Below the pieces are notes generated by a model. The model was not told the DNA's origin and ran no database searches. It saw only the letters and a list, made by a program, of their open reading frames with translations. The position numbers and the translations under genes are program-made. This document shows positions 6,065-15,520 of a stretch of DNA of 45,788 nucleotides, piece after piece. Numbering within the stretch: position 1 is the stretch's first letter; every line of letters begins with the position of its first letter. This DNA is from a virus, in IMG/VR virus record IMGVR_UViG_3300035670_000382, positions 1-45,788 of that record. One strand, given 5' to 3'.

Positions 6065-7193
6065 TTTTTTCCTTTGCCAAGACCGCTTTACCGCCTTTAT
6101 CGGCGGGATTGGTTCGGGAAAGTCCTACGTTGGCGCGCTAAAAGGGATTCACAATTCCAGGCCCGGAACATACGGGTTGGTGGTATCCCCGACTTATCCG
6201 ATGCTCAGGGATGCGACGCTGATTTCATACCTTGAGTTGCTTGGCCCTGAAAACGTGATACAGTTCAACAAATCCGAAATGACGCTTATCGTCCCTGGTG
6301 GTGGTGTGATCCTGTTCCGCTCCGCAGACAATCCCGACCGGCTGCGCGGTCCCAATATTGATTGGGCGCATATTGATGAAGGCAGCCTTTGCCCGCGTGG
6401 AACGTGGGATATTGTTATAGGCCGCTTGCGTGGGCATGGCGGGGCAGGCCCGTGCTGGGTTACGACCACCCCAAAAGGGCGCAACTGGCTGTATGAGCGC
6501 CAGGGCGAAATGACCATCTTCCGGGCATCGACAAAAGACAACCCCTATCTTTCACCTGAATTTGTGCAAAGCCTGGAGCGCAGTTATACGGGCAACTTTG
6601 CCCGCCAAGAATTGTACGGCGAGTTTGTGGCCTTTGAGGGGTTGGTCTATCCGATGTTCAGCCGGGATACACACGTATGCCGCAGGATGCCAGAGGACTT
6701 CATTTATCATATTTTAGCCAATGACGAGGGCTATACTAACCCGTCCGTGATACTGGATGTGGGTGTGGATGGCGACGGGCGGCTGCACGTGTTCCAGGAA
6801 TGGTACAGGCGCGGCCAGTTGCAAGATACGGTGGTATCACAAAACCGGGCATGGTATGACGAAATCATGCCGCGCTCTGATGTGGTGGATGCGAGCGCCG
6901 CCGGACTGATTGCAGCATTACAGGCGGCAGGGATACCCGCAAGCGCGCACAAGGGTAGGGTCCAGGATGGGATTGCCAACATCCAGAACCTGCTGGCGAT
7001 TGCGGGCGATGGTAATCCACGCCTGACCGTTGACCCGTCGTGCGTCAATACGATTTCGGAATTTGAATCATATTGTTGGAAAGAAGGGCGGGATGAGGTC
7101 GTGAAACAGAACGATCATGCTATGGATGCGCTGCGCTATGCAGGCGATGAAATCAACATGCCAACCGCCGCTTCTTTGGTTGACTTCGGATAA
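6027..7193 (+). CDS. terL: Large terminase subunit (388 aa)
   Basis: This is the DNA-packaging motor. Walker A GGIGSGKS is at residues 26-33 and Walker B ends in Asp117-Glu118 (WAHIDE). A C-terminal RNase H-fold nuclease shows the expected acidic positions: VILDVGVDGDG, a central VVDASAAG, and the late HAMDALRY motif. The ATG at 6027 gives a compact N-terminus (MKKEITLYPTQ); the frame is open a further 7 codons upstream. It overlaps the small-subunit gene and is followed by the portal with only a short gap. Confidence 0.92.
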   Translation: MKKEITLYPTQDDFFLCQDRFTAFIGGIGSGKSYVGALKGIHNSRPGTYGLVVSPTYPMLRDATLISYLELLGPENVIQFNKSEMTLIVPGGGVILFRSADNPDRLRGPNIDWAHIDEGSLCPRGTWDIVIGRLRGHGGAGPCWVTTTPKGRNWLYERQGEMTIFRASTKDNPYLSPEFVQSLERSYTGNFARQELYGEFVAFEGLVYPMFSRDTHVCRRMPEDFIYHILANDEGYTNPSVILDVGVDGDGRLHVFQEWYRRGQLQDTVVSQNRAWYDEIMPRSDVVDASAAGLIAALQAAGIPASAHKGRVQDGIANIQNLLAIAGDGNPRLTVDPSCVNTISEFESYCWKEGRDEVVKQNDHAMDALRYAGDEINMPTAASLVDFG

Positions 7194-7206
7194 ACAGGAG
7201 GGCATC

Positions 7207-8769
7207 ATGCCAATCTTGGGACTATACAGAAAAGGGGAGATCGAGCAGGTGGTTGAAGCCGCGCTCAAGAAGGCGGGGAAAAGCGAATACGCCGCCTGGC
7301 TATTGGAGACCGCAGAATCGGCGCGCTTCGATATGCCCGACCTGGAAGTGTACGAGAACCAGGCCAACTTATACAGGCAGTTGTCGTGGGTGCGAATCGC
7401 GGTGAATATCGCCGCCCGGTCAGCGTCAAGCGAACCGCTGAACGTGTACCGCCAGCGGGGCGAGAAGTTGCGTGACATTCCCAACCATGAATTTGAAGAA
7501 CTACTTAATAGACCCAACCCGCTGGACTCGCGGGATGAGCTGTTATTCGCCATCTTCGCATCCCTGCTTATCAACGGCAACGGGTATTGGTGGCTCAATC
7601 GTGAGGACGAGAACGCAAAGCTGGATGAAATCTGGTTCATCCCGCCGCACATGATAGAGCCGGTCCCCGATGAGCGCTTGTATCTCAAGGGCTACGCATA
7701 TTACCCCGGCGGGGGTATCACCATCCCAATGGAGCCGCATGAGATACTACACCTGCGGACATTCAACCCGCTCAACCGTTTCGTTGGCCTGTCGCCCATC
7801 GAGGCCCTGGCGACGCAATCGGTCGGGGATCTGAAAGCGCAGGATTGGAATACGCGGTTATTCGCTGAGAACAACGCCCGCCTTCCGGGTATCCTGGCTT
7901 TCAAGCAGTTCATCAATAATGACGACTGGGATAGGCTCAAGCAGGAAGCCCGCTCCAGCGCCGCCAAGCGGGACATGCTCATGTTGCGCGGCGCGGGCGA
8001 TGGGGTGAACTGGATGCAAGCTTCCGCCAGCCAGAAGGACATGGAATTTCTCGAAGGGCGCAACTTCACGAAAGAGGAAATTTGGGCGGTTATCGCGCCC
8101 GGCCTGTCATCCATGCTGGCGGTCAATGCGACCGAAGCCAACGCGGTGGCGGGTTCTGCTACATTCAACAGCCAGACCATTTACCCGCTCCACCGGGCGC
8201 TGGCGAGCAAGATAACAAACGTTATCCTGCCTGCTTATGGGCTGAAACTCGTTGCGGAGTTCGATGATGTGCGCTGGCAGGATAGGCAGTTGGAGATCCA
8301 GGAAATTGACCAATACGCAAAATACCATACCCTGAAAGAAGTGCGCGAAAATAAATATAATGACGACCCGCTTGGCGATGAACGTGACGACAAGATAGCG
8401 GGTGGCAATCTTGGGCAGGGCGACCCGACCCAGGTACAGCCCGTGACCGAGCCGCCGATGAACCCGGACGAGCAGGTGGACGACGAAGAAAACCAGGCAG
8501 AATCCACGCAAGCCAACGAAGAACTGGAGAAATTCCAGCGCAAATCGCTAAAAGCATTGGAGCGCGGCAAATCCCCGGCGGTGGACTTTTTCAGCAACGT
8601 TTTGCCGGTCCAGCAGGTGATGGGACTGCAAGCCAGCCTCGCCACGTGCAAGACCGCTGACCAGGTGCGGGCGGTGTTCGGGGCGGTGACACCCAGGACG
8701 GAAGCCGCCGTCATCCTGGAGGCGATGCGGCTGGAGGTGGCAGGAATAAAGGCGGCTGCCCGTGCTTAG
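7207..8769 (+). CDS. HK97-type portal protein (520 aa)
   Basis: The dodecameric head vertex ring, recognised by the HK97 portal pattern. A helical N-terminus leads to the conserved wing/stem segments around FVGLSPIEAL and RLFAENNARLPGIL, and then the LMLRGAGDG and NATEANAVAGSATF region. The acidic, Gln-rich C-terminus from about residue 420 is probably the flexible crown. The start at 7207 has AGGAGG 6 bases upstream; the frame is open further left. It overlaps the next gene by 8 bases. Confidence 0.9.
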   Translation: MPILGLYRKGEIEQVVEAALKKAGKSEYAAWLLETAESARFDMPDLEVYENQANLYRQLSWVRIAVNIAARSASSEPLNVYRQRGEKLRDIPNHEFEELLNRPNPLDSRDELLFAIFASLLINGNGYWWLNREDENAKLDEIWFIPPHMIEPVPDERLYLKGYAYYPGGGITIPMEPHEILHLRTFNPLNRFVGLSPIEALATQSVGDLKAQDWNTRLFAENNARLPGILAFKQFINNDDWDRLKQEARSSAAKRDMLMLRGAGDGVNWMQASASQKDMEFLEGRNFTKEEIWAVIAPGLSSMLAVNATEANAVAGSATFNSQTIYPLHRALASKITNVILPAYGLKLVAEFDDVRWQDRQLEIQEIDQYAKYHTLKEVRENKYNDDPLGDERDDKIAGGNLGQGDPTQVQPVTEPPMNPDEQVDDEENQAESTQANEELEKFQRKSLKALERGKSPAVDFFSNVLPVQQVMGLQASLATCKTADQVRAVFGAVTPRTEAAVILEAMRLEVAGIKAAARA

Positions 8770-9673
8770 TATCGTCATCCCGGCCAATAAGGAAATATAT
8801 CTGCAAGAAACCATTGACGATGTGTTGGTGAAGGCGGCTGGCGAAATCGAGATAATCGTCACGCTGGATGGCTACTGGCCCCGCCAGGTGCTAAAAGATG
8901 ACCGCCGCTTGACGCTTATCCACCGGGATCGGCGCGGGATGCGGGATAGCATCAACGACGCAATCCGCATTGCGAAGGGCGAGTACATCATGAAGCTTGA
9001 CGCTCATTGTATGATGTGTGAAGGCTTCGATGAAATCTTATTGTCAGAGATAGAGGATAACTGGATTGTAGTACCCCGCCGTTATGGACTGGACGCGAAA
9101 GAGTGGCGGGTGCGAACAGACAAAGACCCGATAGACTACGAGTACCTGGCGTGGCCGTATAACTGGAAGTTCATGAAGTCCGGGCGGCACGGGATGCACG
9201 GGATGCCTTGGGACGAGCGCACGAATAACCGGATAGACAGAACGCTGGACGAGAATATGACTTTCCAGGGTTCGTGCTGGGTGATGGCGAAAGAGCATTT
9301 TATCAAGCGCATTGGCTGGATGGATTCTACCAACTATTACACATTTTCCAGCGAGGCGCAAGAGTTAGGGATGCCGACCTGGTTGGGTGGCGGCAAGATC
9401 ATCACGAACAAGCGCGCCTGGTACGCCCACCTGTGGAAGGGGCATGGGTACGTTGTACTTTACAGGGAGATGTTTGGCGAGAGATACGCCAGGCAGGGGC
9501 GGCAGTCCGCAAAGAAGGGGCAGCAATACACTATAGATTACTGGCTGCACCGTACCGACCTGCCGTACAAACACAGGAGTATTGACTGGCTCATAGAGCG
9601 CTTCTGGCCCGTCCCCGGATGGCCGAGCGACCCCGCTAAATGGCGGGAGATACCAAAAGATTACAAGATGTGA
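8762..9673 (+). CDS. GT-A glycosyltransferase with DxH motif (303 aa)
   Basis: A family-2-type nucleotide-sugar transferase opening LSIVIPANKE with the acceptor/donor aspartate region TLDGYW. The metal-binding motif is Asp-Ala-His (residues 80-82) followed by Cys, as in polypeptide GalNAc-transferases rather than the usual DxD. A QGSCWVM segment and a later LGGGK match that family's second half. The GTG start overlaps the portal stop by 8 bases. It resembles the gene at 11213. No membrane segment is present, so it acts in the cytoplasm. The target is unknown; the Ser-rich virion proteins downstream are the obvious candidate. Confidence 0.8.
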   Translation: MLSIVIPANKEIYLQETIDDVLVKAAGEIEIIVTLDGYWPRQVLKDDRRLTLIHRDRRGMRDSINDAIRIAKGEYIMKLDAHCMMCEGFDEILLSEIEDNWIVVPRRYGLDAKEWRVRTDKDPIDYEYLAWPYNWKFMKSGRHGMHGMPWDERTNNRIDRTLDENMTFQGSCWVMAKEHFIKRIGWMDSTNYYTFSSEAQELGMPTWLGGGKIITNKRAWYAHLWKGHGYVVLYREMFGERYARQGRQSAKKGQQYTIDYWLHRTDLPYKHRSIDWLIERFWPVPGWPSDPAKWREIPKDYKM

Positions 9674-9682
9674 AAGGATTTC

Positions 9683-10171
9683 ATGAATATTTCGCAAGGA
9701 TTGTTCTCCCACCTGTACGCACTCATGCGCGTGATGCCCATCACCACCGGGCCAGTCCTGGAAATGGGCGTTGGTATCGGCTCCACGCCCTTCCTGCATT
9801 GGGCCTGTTATGAGAAGCGGCGGTTAGTGTCATACGACAACAATGAGAAGTATTATCACCTGATGCGTGGGCATAATTACGGACTGCACGAAATGCACCT
9901 GGTGGATGATTGGGACAAGGCTGATATTTTGCACCCCTGGGACGTTGTGTTTATTGATCATGCCCCGAACGAGCGGCGGCATATAGACGTGCTGCGGCTA
10001 AAAGACCTGGCGAAGTACATCGTCATCCACGACACAAACCCGCGCTATGATGACCGCTATCACTACTCCAGGATATACCCGGAGTTCAAGTATATCCGGC
10101 TGTACCATGTGGCCCGAACTCACGTGGGTGTGTTGTCTAACTTCAAAGACCTTTCGAGGCTGCTAGACTAA
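9683..10171 (+). CDS. Class I SAM-dependent methyltransferase-like protein (162 aa)
   Basis: The SAM-binding core is visible: motif I VLEMGVGIGSTPFL, the acidic end of strand 2 (VSYDNN), motif IV WDVVFIDHAP and the following strand IVIHDTNP. It is short (162 residues), with little room for a substrate domain. AAAGGA lies 8 bases before ATG. Placed between two glycosyltransferase genes, it may decorate a sugar, but DNA or protein substrates cannot be excluded. Confidence 0.6.
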   Translation: MNISQGLFSHLYALMRVMPITTGPVLEMGVGIGSTPFLHWACYEKRRLVSYDNNEKYYHLMRGHNYGLHEMHLVDDWDKADILHPWDVVFIDHAPNERRHIDVLRLKDLAKYIVIHDTNPRYDDRYHYSRIYPEFKYIRLYHVARTHVGVLSNFKDLSRLLD

Positions 10172-10185
10172 AGAAAGGAAGTAAT

Positions 10186-10383
10186 ATGGTTGAGCTATTT
10201 GATATAAACACGTTTAGGACTGATTGGAACGAGATTCCATTCGATGTTGAATTTGATGTACTTGTTACAACAGAACAAGGAGGATTCGGAATCGTAAGGG
10301 CATGGGTAGAGGGCGGATGCTTTATAAGTGAATCATTTTGTGGCGGCGAAGAAGTTGACGATGTTATTGCGTGGCGCAAATGA
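10186..10383 (+). CDS. Small hypothetical protein (65 aa)
   Basis: The 65-residue product is unassigned. It is acidic, with a beta-strand pattern in the middle (VEFDVLVTTEQGG). GGAAG lies 6 bases before ATG and the stop overlaps the next start as ATGA. It is AT-richer than the glycosyltransferase genes on either side. Confidence 0.55.
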   Translation: MVELFDINTFRTDWNEIPFDVEFDVLVTTEQGGFGIVRAWVEGGCFISESFCGGEEVDDVIAWRK

Positions 10384-11225
10384 ATGTATTCTTTGACCTG
10401 CCGAACAAGTCGCGCGGCATGGGGCGGGTGGTGGATAACCTCGACAAATACATACCCGCCAGCCTGACCCGCGTTAGCGACCCGGACGAGGCCGATTTGA
10501 CCGTGATACACGTCAACGGGCGGCATGACCACCGGACGATCCAGGCGCGCAAGATAACGGAGAGTGGCAGGAAGTACGCTGTTATTCAATACGTGTTGCA
10601 GTCCTGCCGAAACCCTAACCCGCTGGACTGGCTGGAGTTGTGGGGCGGCGCGGTCTGCATGTGGAGCTATTATGACCTACGCGAGTATTGCCCCGGCATG
10701 TATCTCGCGCCGCTTGCGGCTGCCCCCGATGTGTTTCATACGGAAAGTGTCAACAAGGAATATCTTGTTGGCACATTGGGCAGGGACTACAAAAAAGAAT
10801 GCGTTGGCGAAACAAGGCTGGCGGCGTTCAAGCTGGGAAGGACGGTCCACATCGGGCCGGAGTTCATCAAAGACCCAAACAATGACACGTTCCAAAACCT
10901 GACGGATGACCAGGTAAGGAACGTTTACAACCAGTGTCAATGGTTTTCAGTCCTGCGGCGGGAGGATGGCTTCGAGATGCCTGGGCTAGAGGCGGCATTG
11001 TGCGGCGTGCGTCCAATAATGTTCGACACACCGAACTACCGCCAATGGTATGACGGGATAGCGGAGTTCATCCCAGAAGATAACCCGTCAAAGGTTGTTG
11101 GCAGCCTAAAAAACCTGCTCGCGCATGAACCGCGCCCGGTCACGGATGCGGAGATAGCAGAAATAAAAACCCGCTTCGATTGGAAGCAGATTGCTGAGGA
11201 GTTCTGGAATAGATGCCAGAATTGA
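10380..11225 (+). CDS. GT-B glycosyltransferase (281 aa)
   Basis: A GT4/GT1-type fold. The N-terminal half has a Gly-rich segment (NKSRGMGRV) and the C-terminal half shows the donor-sugar signature, with REDGFEMPGLEAALCG and the following RPIMFD, equivalent to the EGFGLPxxEAMA-G-xPV motif. At 281 residues it is compact. The ATG at 10380 overlaps the previous stop as ATGA; an in-frame GTG at 10371 is possible. It overlaps the next glycosyltransferase by 13 bases, so the three transferases are probably made together. Confidence 0.7.
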   Translation: MNVFFDLPNKSRGMGRVVDNLDKYIPASLTRVSDPDEADLTVIHVNGRHDHRTIQARKITESGRKYAVIQYVLQSCRNPNPLDWLELWGGAVCMWSYYDLREYCPGMYLAPLAAAPDVFHTESVNKEYLVGTLGRDYKKECVGETRLAAFKLGRTVHIGPEFIKDPNNDTFQNLTDDQVRNVYNQCQWFSVLRREDGFEMPGLEAALCGVRPIMFDTPNYRQWYDGIAEFIPEDNPSKVVGSLKNLLAHEPRPVTDAEIAEIKTRFDWKQIAEEFWNRCQN

Positions 11226-12106
11226 GTATCCTTATTCCGGCCCGCAACGAGATGTTCCTTGCACGCACCATCCAGGACATTCTCGAAAACTCGGAGGCCG
11301 ACACCGAGATTGTCGCCGCGCTGGATGGTCAATGGGCCGACCCGCCCATCCCCGACCACCCCCGCCTGACGCTCATATACCACTCGGAGAGCATCGGGCA
11401 GCGGGCGGCCACCAACGAGGCGGCGCGGTACAGCAAAGGAAAGTATCTGATGAAGGTGGACGCGCATTGTGCGTTCGCCAAAGGATTTGACAGAGTGATG
11501 ATTGCAGATATGCAGCCAGATTGGACAATGGCCCCGCTCATGAAAAACCTGCACGCCTTCGATTGGGTATGCCCTGAAGGGCATCACCGCTACCAGGGGC
11601 AGTCTGGCCCGTGTACCGAGTGCGGGAAAGAAACGCACCGGGAGATGGTCTGGAAGCCGCGCCAGAACACGCCCAATTCGAGCGCATATCGCTTTGACAA
11701 GCAGATGCACTTCCAATACTGGCAGGAATACAAGGCGCGCCAGGTTGGCGAATTGGTTGAGAGCATGAGCCTGCAGGGGTCTTGTTTTATGGTGACACGC
11801 GAGAAATATTTCGAGTTGGATTTGTGCGACGAGCAGCACGGAAGTTGGGGGCAGCAGGGTACAGAAGTGGCCTGCAAGACCTGGTTATCCGGCGGGCGGG
11901 TGATCGTCAACAGGCGCACGTGGTATGCCCACCTGTTCCGCACCCAGGGCGGGGACTTCGGTTTTCCCTACCCGAACCCGGGGATCAAGCAAGCGCGGGA
12001 GTACAGCCAGGATTTATGGCTGAATGACAAGTGGGAGAAGGCGATCCACCCGCTTTCGTGGCTGATTGATAAGTTTTCACCTGTTCCTGGGTGGAGCGAG
12101 GCATGA
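11213..12106 (+). CDS. GT-A glycosyltransferase with DxH motif and Cys/His insertion (297 aa)
   Basis: Like the gene at 8762, it opens LSILIPARNE, has ALDGQW and a metal motif Asp-Ala-His at residues 83-85 followed by Cys. After the motif lies a Cys/His-rich insert (CPEGHHRYQGQSGPCTECG) that looks like a zinc ribbon. The C-terminal part has SLQGSCFMV and a TWLSGG segment, similar to the wGxEN/WxcGG region of GalNAc-transferases. It is co-translated with the GT-B gene. The shared plan suggests the two GT-A genes arose by duplication and diverged. Confidence 0.8.
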   Translation: MPELSILIPARNEMFLARTIQDILENSEADTEIVAALDGQWADPPIPDHPRLTLIYHSESIGQRAATNEAARYSKGKYLMKVDAHCAFAKGFDRVMIADMQPDWTMAPLMKNLHAFDWVCPEGHHRYQGQSGPCTECGKETHREMVWKPRQNTPNSSAYRFDKQMHFQYWQEYKARQVGELVESMSLQGSCFMVTREKYFELDLCDEQHGSWGQQGTEVACKTWLSGGRVIVNRRTWYAHLFRTQGGDFGFPYPNPGIKQAREYSQDLWLNDKWEKAIHPLSWLIDKFSPVPGWSEA

Positions 12107-12378
12107 TAGGGATTCGCAGGACATTTACCGACCGGGACGCAGCGCCGCAAGCGGATAAGATCATCATAGAACTGACAGACGGCACAACGTACAAAGTGCG
12201 CGCCAATGTCGTGTCTGGAAAGACCGAACAGCAGTTGAATGATGCGCTCAATCTATGGCTGAGCGCCAATCGCCCGGAGCTAATCGGGTATGTTGGGGTG
12301 CATTTGAATCGGGATGGCTCGCTGTGCTTGTGGACGGGCGAATTACCAACCGAATGGCCAGAGGATAGAGTGCAATGA
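12103..12378 (+). CDS. Hypothetical protein (91 aa)
   Basis: The 91-residue soluble protein is unassigned, with alternating beta strands (ADKIIIELTDGTTYKVRA) and an acidic C-terminus. ATG at 12103 overlaps the glycosyltransferase stop as ATGA; the frame also offers a GTG at 12091. The stop overlaps the Ser-rich protein start, again as ATGA. It may be an adaptor or structural accessory of that protein. Confidence 0.55.
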   Translation: MIGIRRTFTDRDAAPQADKIIIELTDGTTYKVRANVVSGKTEQQLNDALNLWLSANRPELIGYVGVHLNRDGSLCLWTGELPTEWPEDRVQ

Positions 12379-13676
12379 GCGTAATTATTGACATCGACCA
12401 CGAAACTAATGACCTTAGTCAATATACCTCATCTGTTACGGACAGCGGCGATTTATCGGTAGCTGCCGCCGCCGCTCTGGTTGGTAGTTATGGGCTGATG
12501 GCTGTCCTAGACGATACCACAGCGATATACGGGTATAAGGATTTCTCGACCGCGCCCAGCCTGAGGGCGAGATTTTATATTGACCCCAACACGCTTACAA
12601 TGTCGGACGGCAACTGGTTGATAATTAACGAGGTCCAGGATAGAACCGGTTATATTAATTATATTGTCGTTTATTTATACAAAACTTCTGGAAATTATGT
12701 TCTGTCGTTCAGGGCGAAGAACGACGCGAACACGGAACATTTCACAGATACTTGTATAATTTCTGACGCGCCGCACTATGTTGAATATGGCATGACCCGT
12801 GCGATCGGGGAAAGCACGAATGACGGAACGGTGGAATGGTGGGTGGATGGGGTTTCGCAAGGCTCAACCGCAAACATTGATAACTATACAATACTCGGAA
12901 CTGCAACGTCGAGAATGTATCTGGGGGCCATTCTTCTGTCGGGTTCATCCGTTTACGATACGATTTATTTCGATGATCTAAAGGCCAACGATGATGGATC
13001 GGAGATAGGACCAGCCAGCGGAGGGGAAAGCGAATCTCCATCAGCATCGGAAAGTACAAGTCCATCTGTTTCTCCCAGCGCATCCGAATCGGCTTCAATC
13101 AGCCCTTCGGCCTCAGAAAGTACCAGCGAATCGGCTTCGATCAGTCCATCAGCGTCCGAATCTGCAAGTCCTTCTGTTTCACCGTCCGCAAGCCAATCAG
13201 CCAGCGAATCAGCATCCGTAAGTCCTTCGGCTTCGGAGAGCGCTTCGGAAAGTGCCAGCCCGTCAACTGGATATGCAGACTTCACACGCGGCGATTACGC
13301 CGCCCTGCCTGGGGATGACACCGACCTGGAGACCGCCTACACCGGGCAGGATGAAACCGACGTTGCAACAGAGAACTCGGTCTATGTCGGGCAGACCATG
13401 ATGGGTGAATATGCCATCCACCAATTCAAGAACTTTGTCGGCGGCAATACCACCTGCTCTATTACCTGCAAGGGGCGGTCAGACCTTGCCCCATCATCTT
13501 CTACGGTTACCCTAGAGATATACAACCGCATCACGACCACCTGGGATGAACTCGACACGGAAAGCGGGGTAGGGGCGAGCGAGGTTTTCACCCTATCGGC
13601 AAACGTGCCGGATCTGACGAATTATAAGGATGCCAGCAACGTGATTTCGTGCCGCGTCTGGCAATTAGGAATCTAA
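12375..13676 (+). CDS. LamG-like protein with Ser-rich repeat (433 aa)
   Basis: Three parts. Residues 1-215 have a beta-sandwich look of the LamG/concanavalin type ([41 protein letters not shown]). A roughly 85-residue Ser/Ala/Glu/Pro repeat follows. A 130-residue C-terminal beta domain ends [11 protein letters not shown]. The repeat resembles stalks of SRR adhesins such as GspB, so a virion fibre or decoration is likely. There is no signal peptide, consistent with assembly in the cytoplasm. It ends in a TAATG overlap with its larger relative. Confidence 0.65.
   Translation: MSVIIDIDHETNDLSQYTSSVTDSGDLSVAAAAALVGSYGLMAVLDDTTAIYGYKDFSTAPSLRARFYIDPNTLTMSDGNWLIINEVQDRTGYINYIVVYLYKTSGNYVLSFRAKNDANTEHFTDTCIISDAPHYVEYGMTRAIGESTNDGTVEWWVDGVSQGSTANIDNYTILGTATSRMYLGAILLSGSSVYDTIYFDDLKANDDGSEIGPASGGESESPSASESTSPSVSPSASESASISPSASESTSESASISPSASESASPSVSPSASQSASESASVSPSASESASESASPSTGYADFTRGDYAALPGDDTDLETAYTGQDETDVATENSVYVGQTMMGEYAIHQFKNFVGGNTTCSITCKGRSDLAPSSSTVTLEIYNRITTTWDELDTESGVGASEVFTLSANVPDLTNYKDASNVISCRVWQLGI
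13021..13265 (+). repeat. Ser/Ala/Glu/Pro repeat, first copy
   Basis: In-frame units of the SASES and SPSAS type cover about 80 residues. Serine codons switch freely between AGC/AGT and TCN, so the repeat is conserved as protein, not as recent DNA duplication. Confidence 0.8.
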
Positions 13677-15520
13677 TGGCAACCTCAACGGGAGCAAAAC
13701 CACCTCAATCAGCCGCAAGCGCTACCTACTCAACGTGGGACGATCTTGATTGGGTCAGCGCCACTAACATCCTGAGCGATAACGGCACGGATGCCTATAT
13801 TGATGATAACGCCTATGATAGTGGCGTAAAATCATACATTATCAAGGCGTACAACTTTGACCTGTCCTCAGTCCCTGACGGGGCGACCATCCTGGGGGTG
13901 ACGGTTGTTGTCAATGCCTATTATTCGGTAGGTGCTAACTCCCTCTCCCTGGCGATGCTGCTTGACACGAGCGGCGCGCCCGTTGGCACGAACCTGAGCG
14001 AAACACCCGACGCGCTGGGTACAGTTACATCGGGAACAGTTACAAAAGGCTCGACCAGCAACTTATGGGGGAACGAACTTACGCCTACATGGGTAAAAAA
14101 TTCCAACTTTGGTGTGGCACTGGGTTTCACCGCAACCGGGAACAACTCCAACGTATATGTGGATTTTGTTTCGCTGGCCGTGCAATACTCCGTAGAGAGC
14201 GCGAGCGAATCGGCCTCCGAAAGCGCGTCCGAGAGCGCAAGTGCATCGGTATCTCCAAGTGCAAGTGAGAGCGCATCGATTAGCCCTTCGGCTTCTGAAA
14301 GTGCCAGCGCGTCAGTATCCCCAAGCGCGAGCGAATCGGCTTCCATCAGCCCATCGGCAAGTGAAAGCGCCAGTCCTTCGGTTTCAGAGAGCGCAAGCGA
14401 ATCCGCAAGCGAAAGCGCCAGCCCGTCATCCGTGCAATATACGCTGGAGATCGATTACTGGAATATCTCGCAGCCTTCCGAGAGTGCAAGCCCGTCAACA
14501 TCCGAATCGGCTTCCGAAAGTGCGTCTATCTCACCGTCCGCAAGCGAGAGTGTCAGCCCCTCGGCTTCTCAAAGTGCATCCGAAAGCGCAAGTCCATCGG
14601 CTTCAATGTCGGCCAGCGAAAGCGCATCAGAATCGGCTTCCATTTCTCCGAGCGCATCCGAAAGCGCCAGCCCATCCACGAGCGAGAGTGCATCCGAATC
14701 GGCAAGCATTTCCCCTTCCGCAAGCGAATCGGCCAGTCCATCGGCCTCGGAGAGTGCCAGTATTTCCCCTTCCGCTTCCGAAAGTGCCAGCCCCTCTACG
14801 TCGGAATCGGCAAGCGAGAGCGCGAGCGTTTCGCCATCTGCGAGCGAATCGGCCAGCCCAAGCGCGGGAACATCCGAAAGCGCCAGCCCGTCAACTTCGG
14901 AGAGTGCATCCGAAAGCGTGTCACCGTCCGTAAGTGAGAGCGCGTCTATCAGTCCATCGGTTAGCGAAAGTGCATCTCCAAGCGCCTCGGAAAGCGCGAG
15001 CATTTCCCCGTCAGCGTCCGAATCTGCCAGCCCTTCGGTCAGCCCCAGCGCTTCCGAGAGCGCATCTGAATCCGCATCCATCAGCCCAAGTGCGAGTGAG
15101 AGCGCAAGCCCATCCGAAGGGGCGAGCGAATCGGCTTCGCCGTCCGCATCTGAATCCGCTAGTCAATCGGTTTCGCCCTCGGCTTCTGAAAGCGCAAGTA
15201 TCAGTCCATCGGCAAGCGAATCGGCATCCATCAGCCCGTCAACTTCCGAAAGCGCATCCATCTCTCCAAGCGCGAGCGAAAGTGTATCCCAGAGCGCATC
15301 CGAATCAACATCTGAAAGCGCAAGCATCAGCCCGTCGGCCTCAACGTCCGCTTCGCCTTCCGTTTCACAATCTGCAAGCCCTTCGGTGTCCGAGAGTGCC
15401 AGCGAAAGCGCATCCGAAAGCGCCAGCCCCAGCGACATAGCCCTGGCGCTTGAGGAAACGCACCGAACATTACATAGGTTGGTTCATCAGACCGAGCCAG
15501 CCGGGAGTGACAAAACATGA
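13676..15520 (+). CDS. Large Ser-rich repeat virion protein (614 aa)
   Basis: Residues 1-170 form a beta-rich head domain ([19 protein letters not shown], ending [12 protein letters not shown]) with the feel of a phage jelly-roll. About 415 residues of SASES/SPSAS repeat follow, broken by one short insert containing [13 protein letters not shown] that echoes the end of the head domain. A 28-residue helical tail ([19 protein letters not shown]) could trimerise or anchor it. ATG at 13676 overlaps the previous stop. I infer a long mucin-like fibre attached near the head or tail, probably O-glycosylated by neighbouring enzymes. Confidence 0.7.
   Translation: MATSTGAKPPQSAASATYSTWDDLDWVSATNILSDNGTDAYIDDNAYDSGVKSYIIKAYNFDLSSVPDGATILGVTVVVNAYYSVGANSLSLAMLLDTSGAPVGTNLSETPDALGTVTSGTVTKGSTSNLWGNELTPTWVKNSNFGVALGFTATGNNSNVYVDFVSLAVQYSVESASESASESASESASASVSPSASESASISPSASESASASVSPSASESASISPSASESASPSVSESASESASESASPSSVQYTLEIDYWNISQPSESASPSTSESASESASISPSASESVSPSASQSASESASPSASMSASESASESASISPSASESASPSTSESASESASISPSASESASPSASESASISPSASESASPSTSESASESASVSPSASESASPSAGTSESASPSTSESASESVSPSVSESASISPSVSESASPSASESASISPSASESASPSVSPSASESASESASISPSASESASPSEGASESASPSASESASQSVSPSASESASISPSASESASISPSTSESASISPSASESVSQSASESTSESASISPSASTSASPSVSQSASPSVSESASESASESASPSDIALALEETHRTLHRLVHQTEPAGSDKT
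14194..15436 (+). repeat. Ser/Ala/Glu/Pro repeat, long array
   Basis: About 415 residues of SASES/SPSAS units, with a short non-repeat break near 14431-14480. Roughly half the residues are Ser, and Thr is rare. Synonymous codon diversity is high, indicating old repeats under protein-level selection. The GC-rich bias keeps long reverse-strand frames open by chance. Confidence 0.85.

Noticed and set aside
11036-11839. Long leftward frame opposite the glycosyltransferase gene
   Set aside because: No ribosome site, and it is antisense to a clear domain-bearing gene.
13021-15436. CRISPR-like array
   Set aside because: The repeats are coding, continuous and lack unique spacers of constant size.
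13921-15438. Long reverse-strand and shifted frames over the Ser-rich array (for example Asp/Leu/Ala/Ser-rich products)
   Set aside because: They mirror the repeat composition, have no ribosome sites and break the operon direction.
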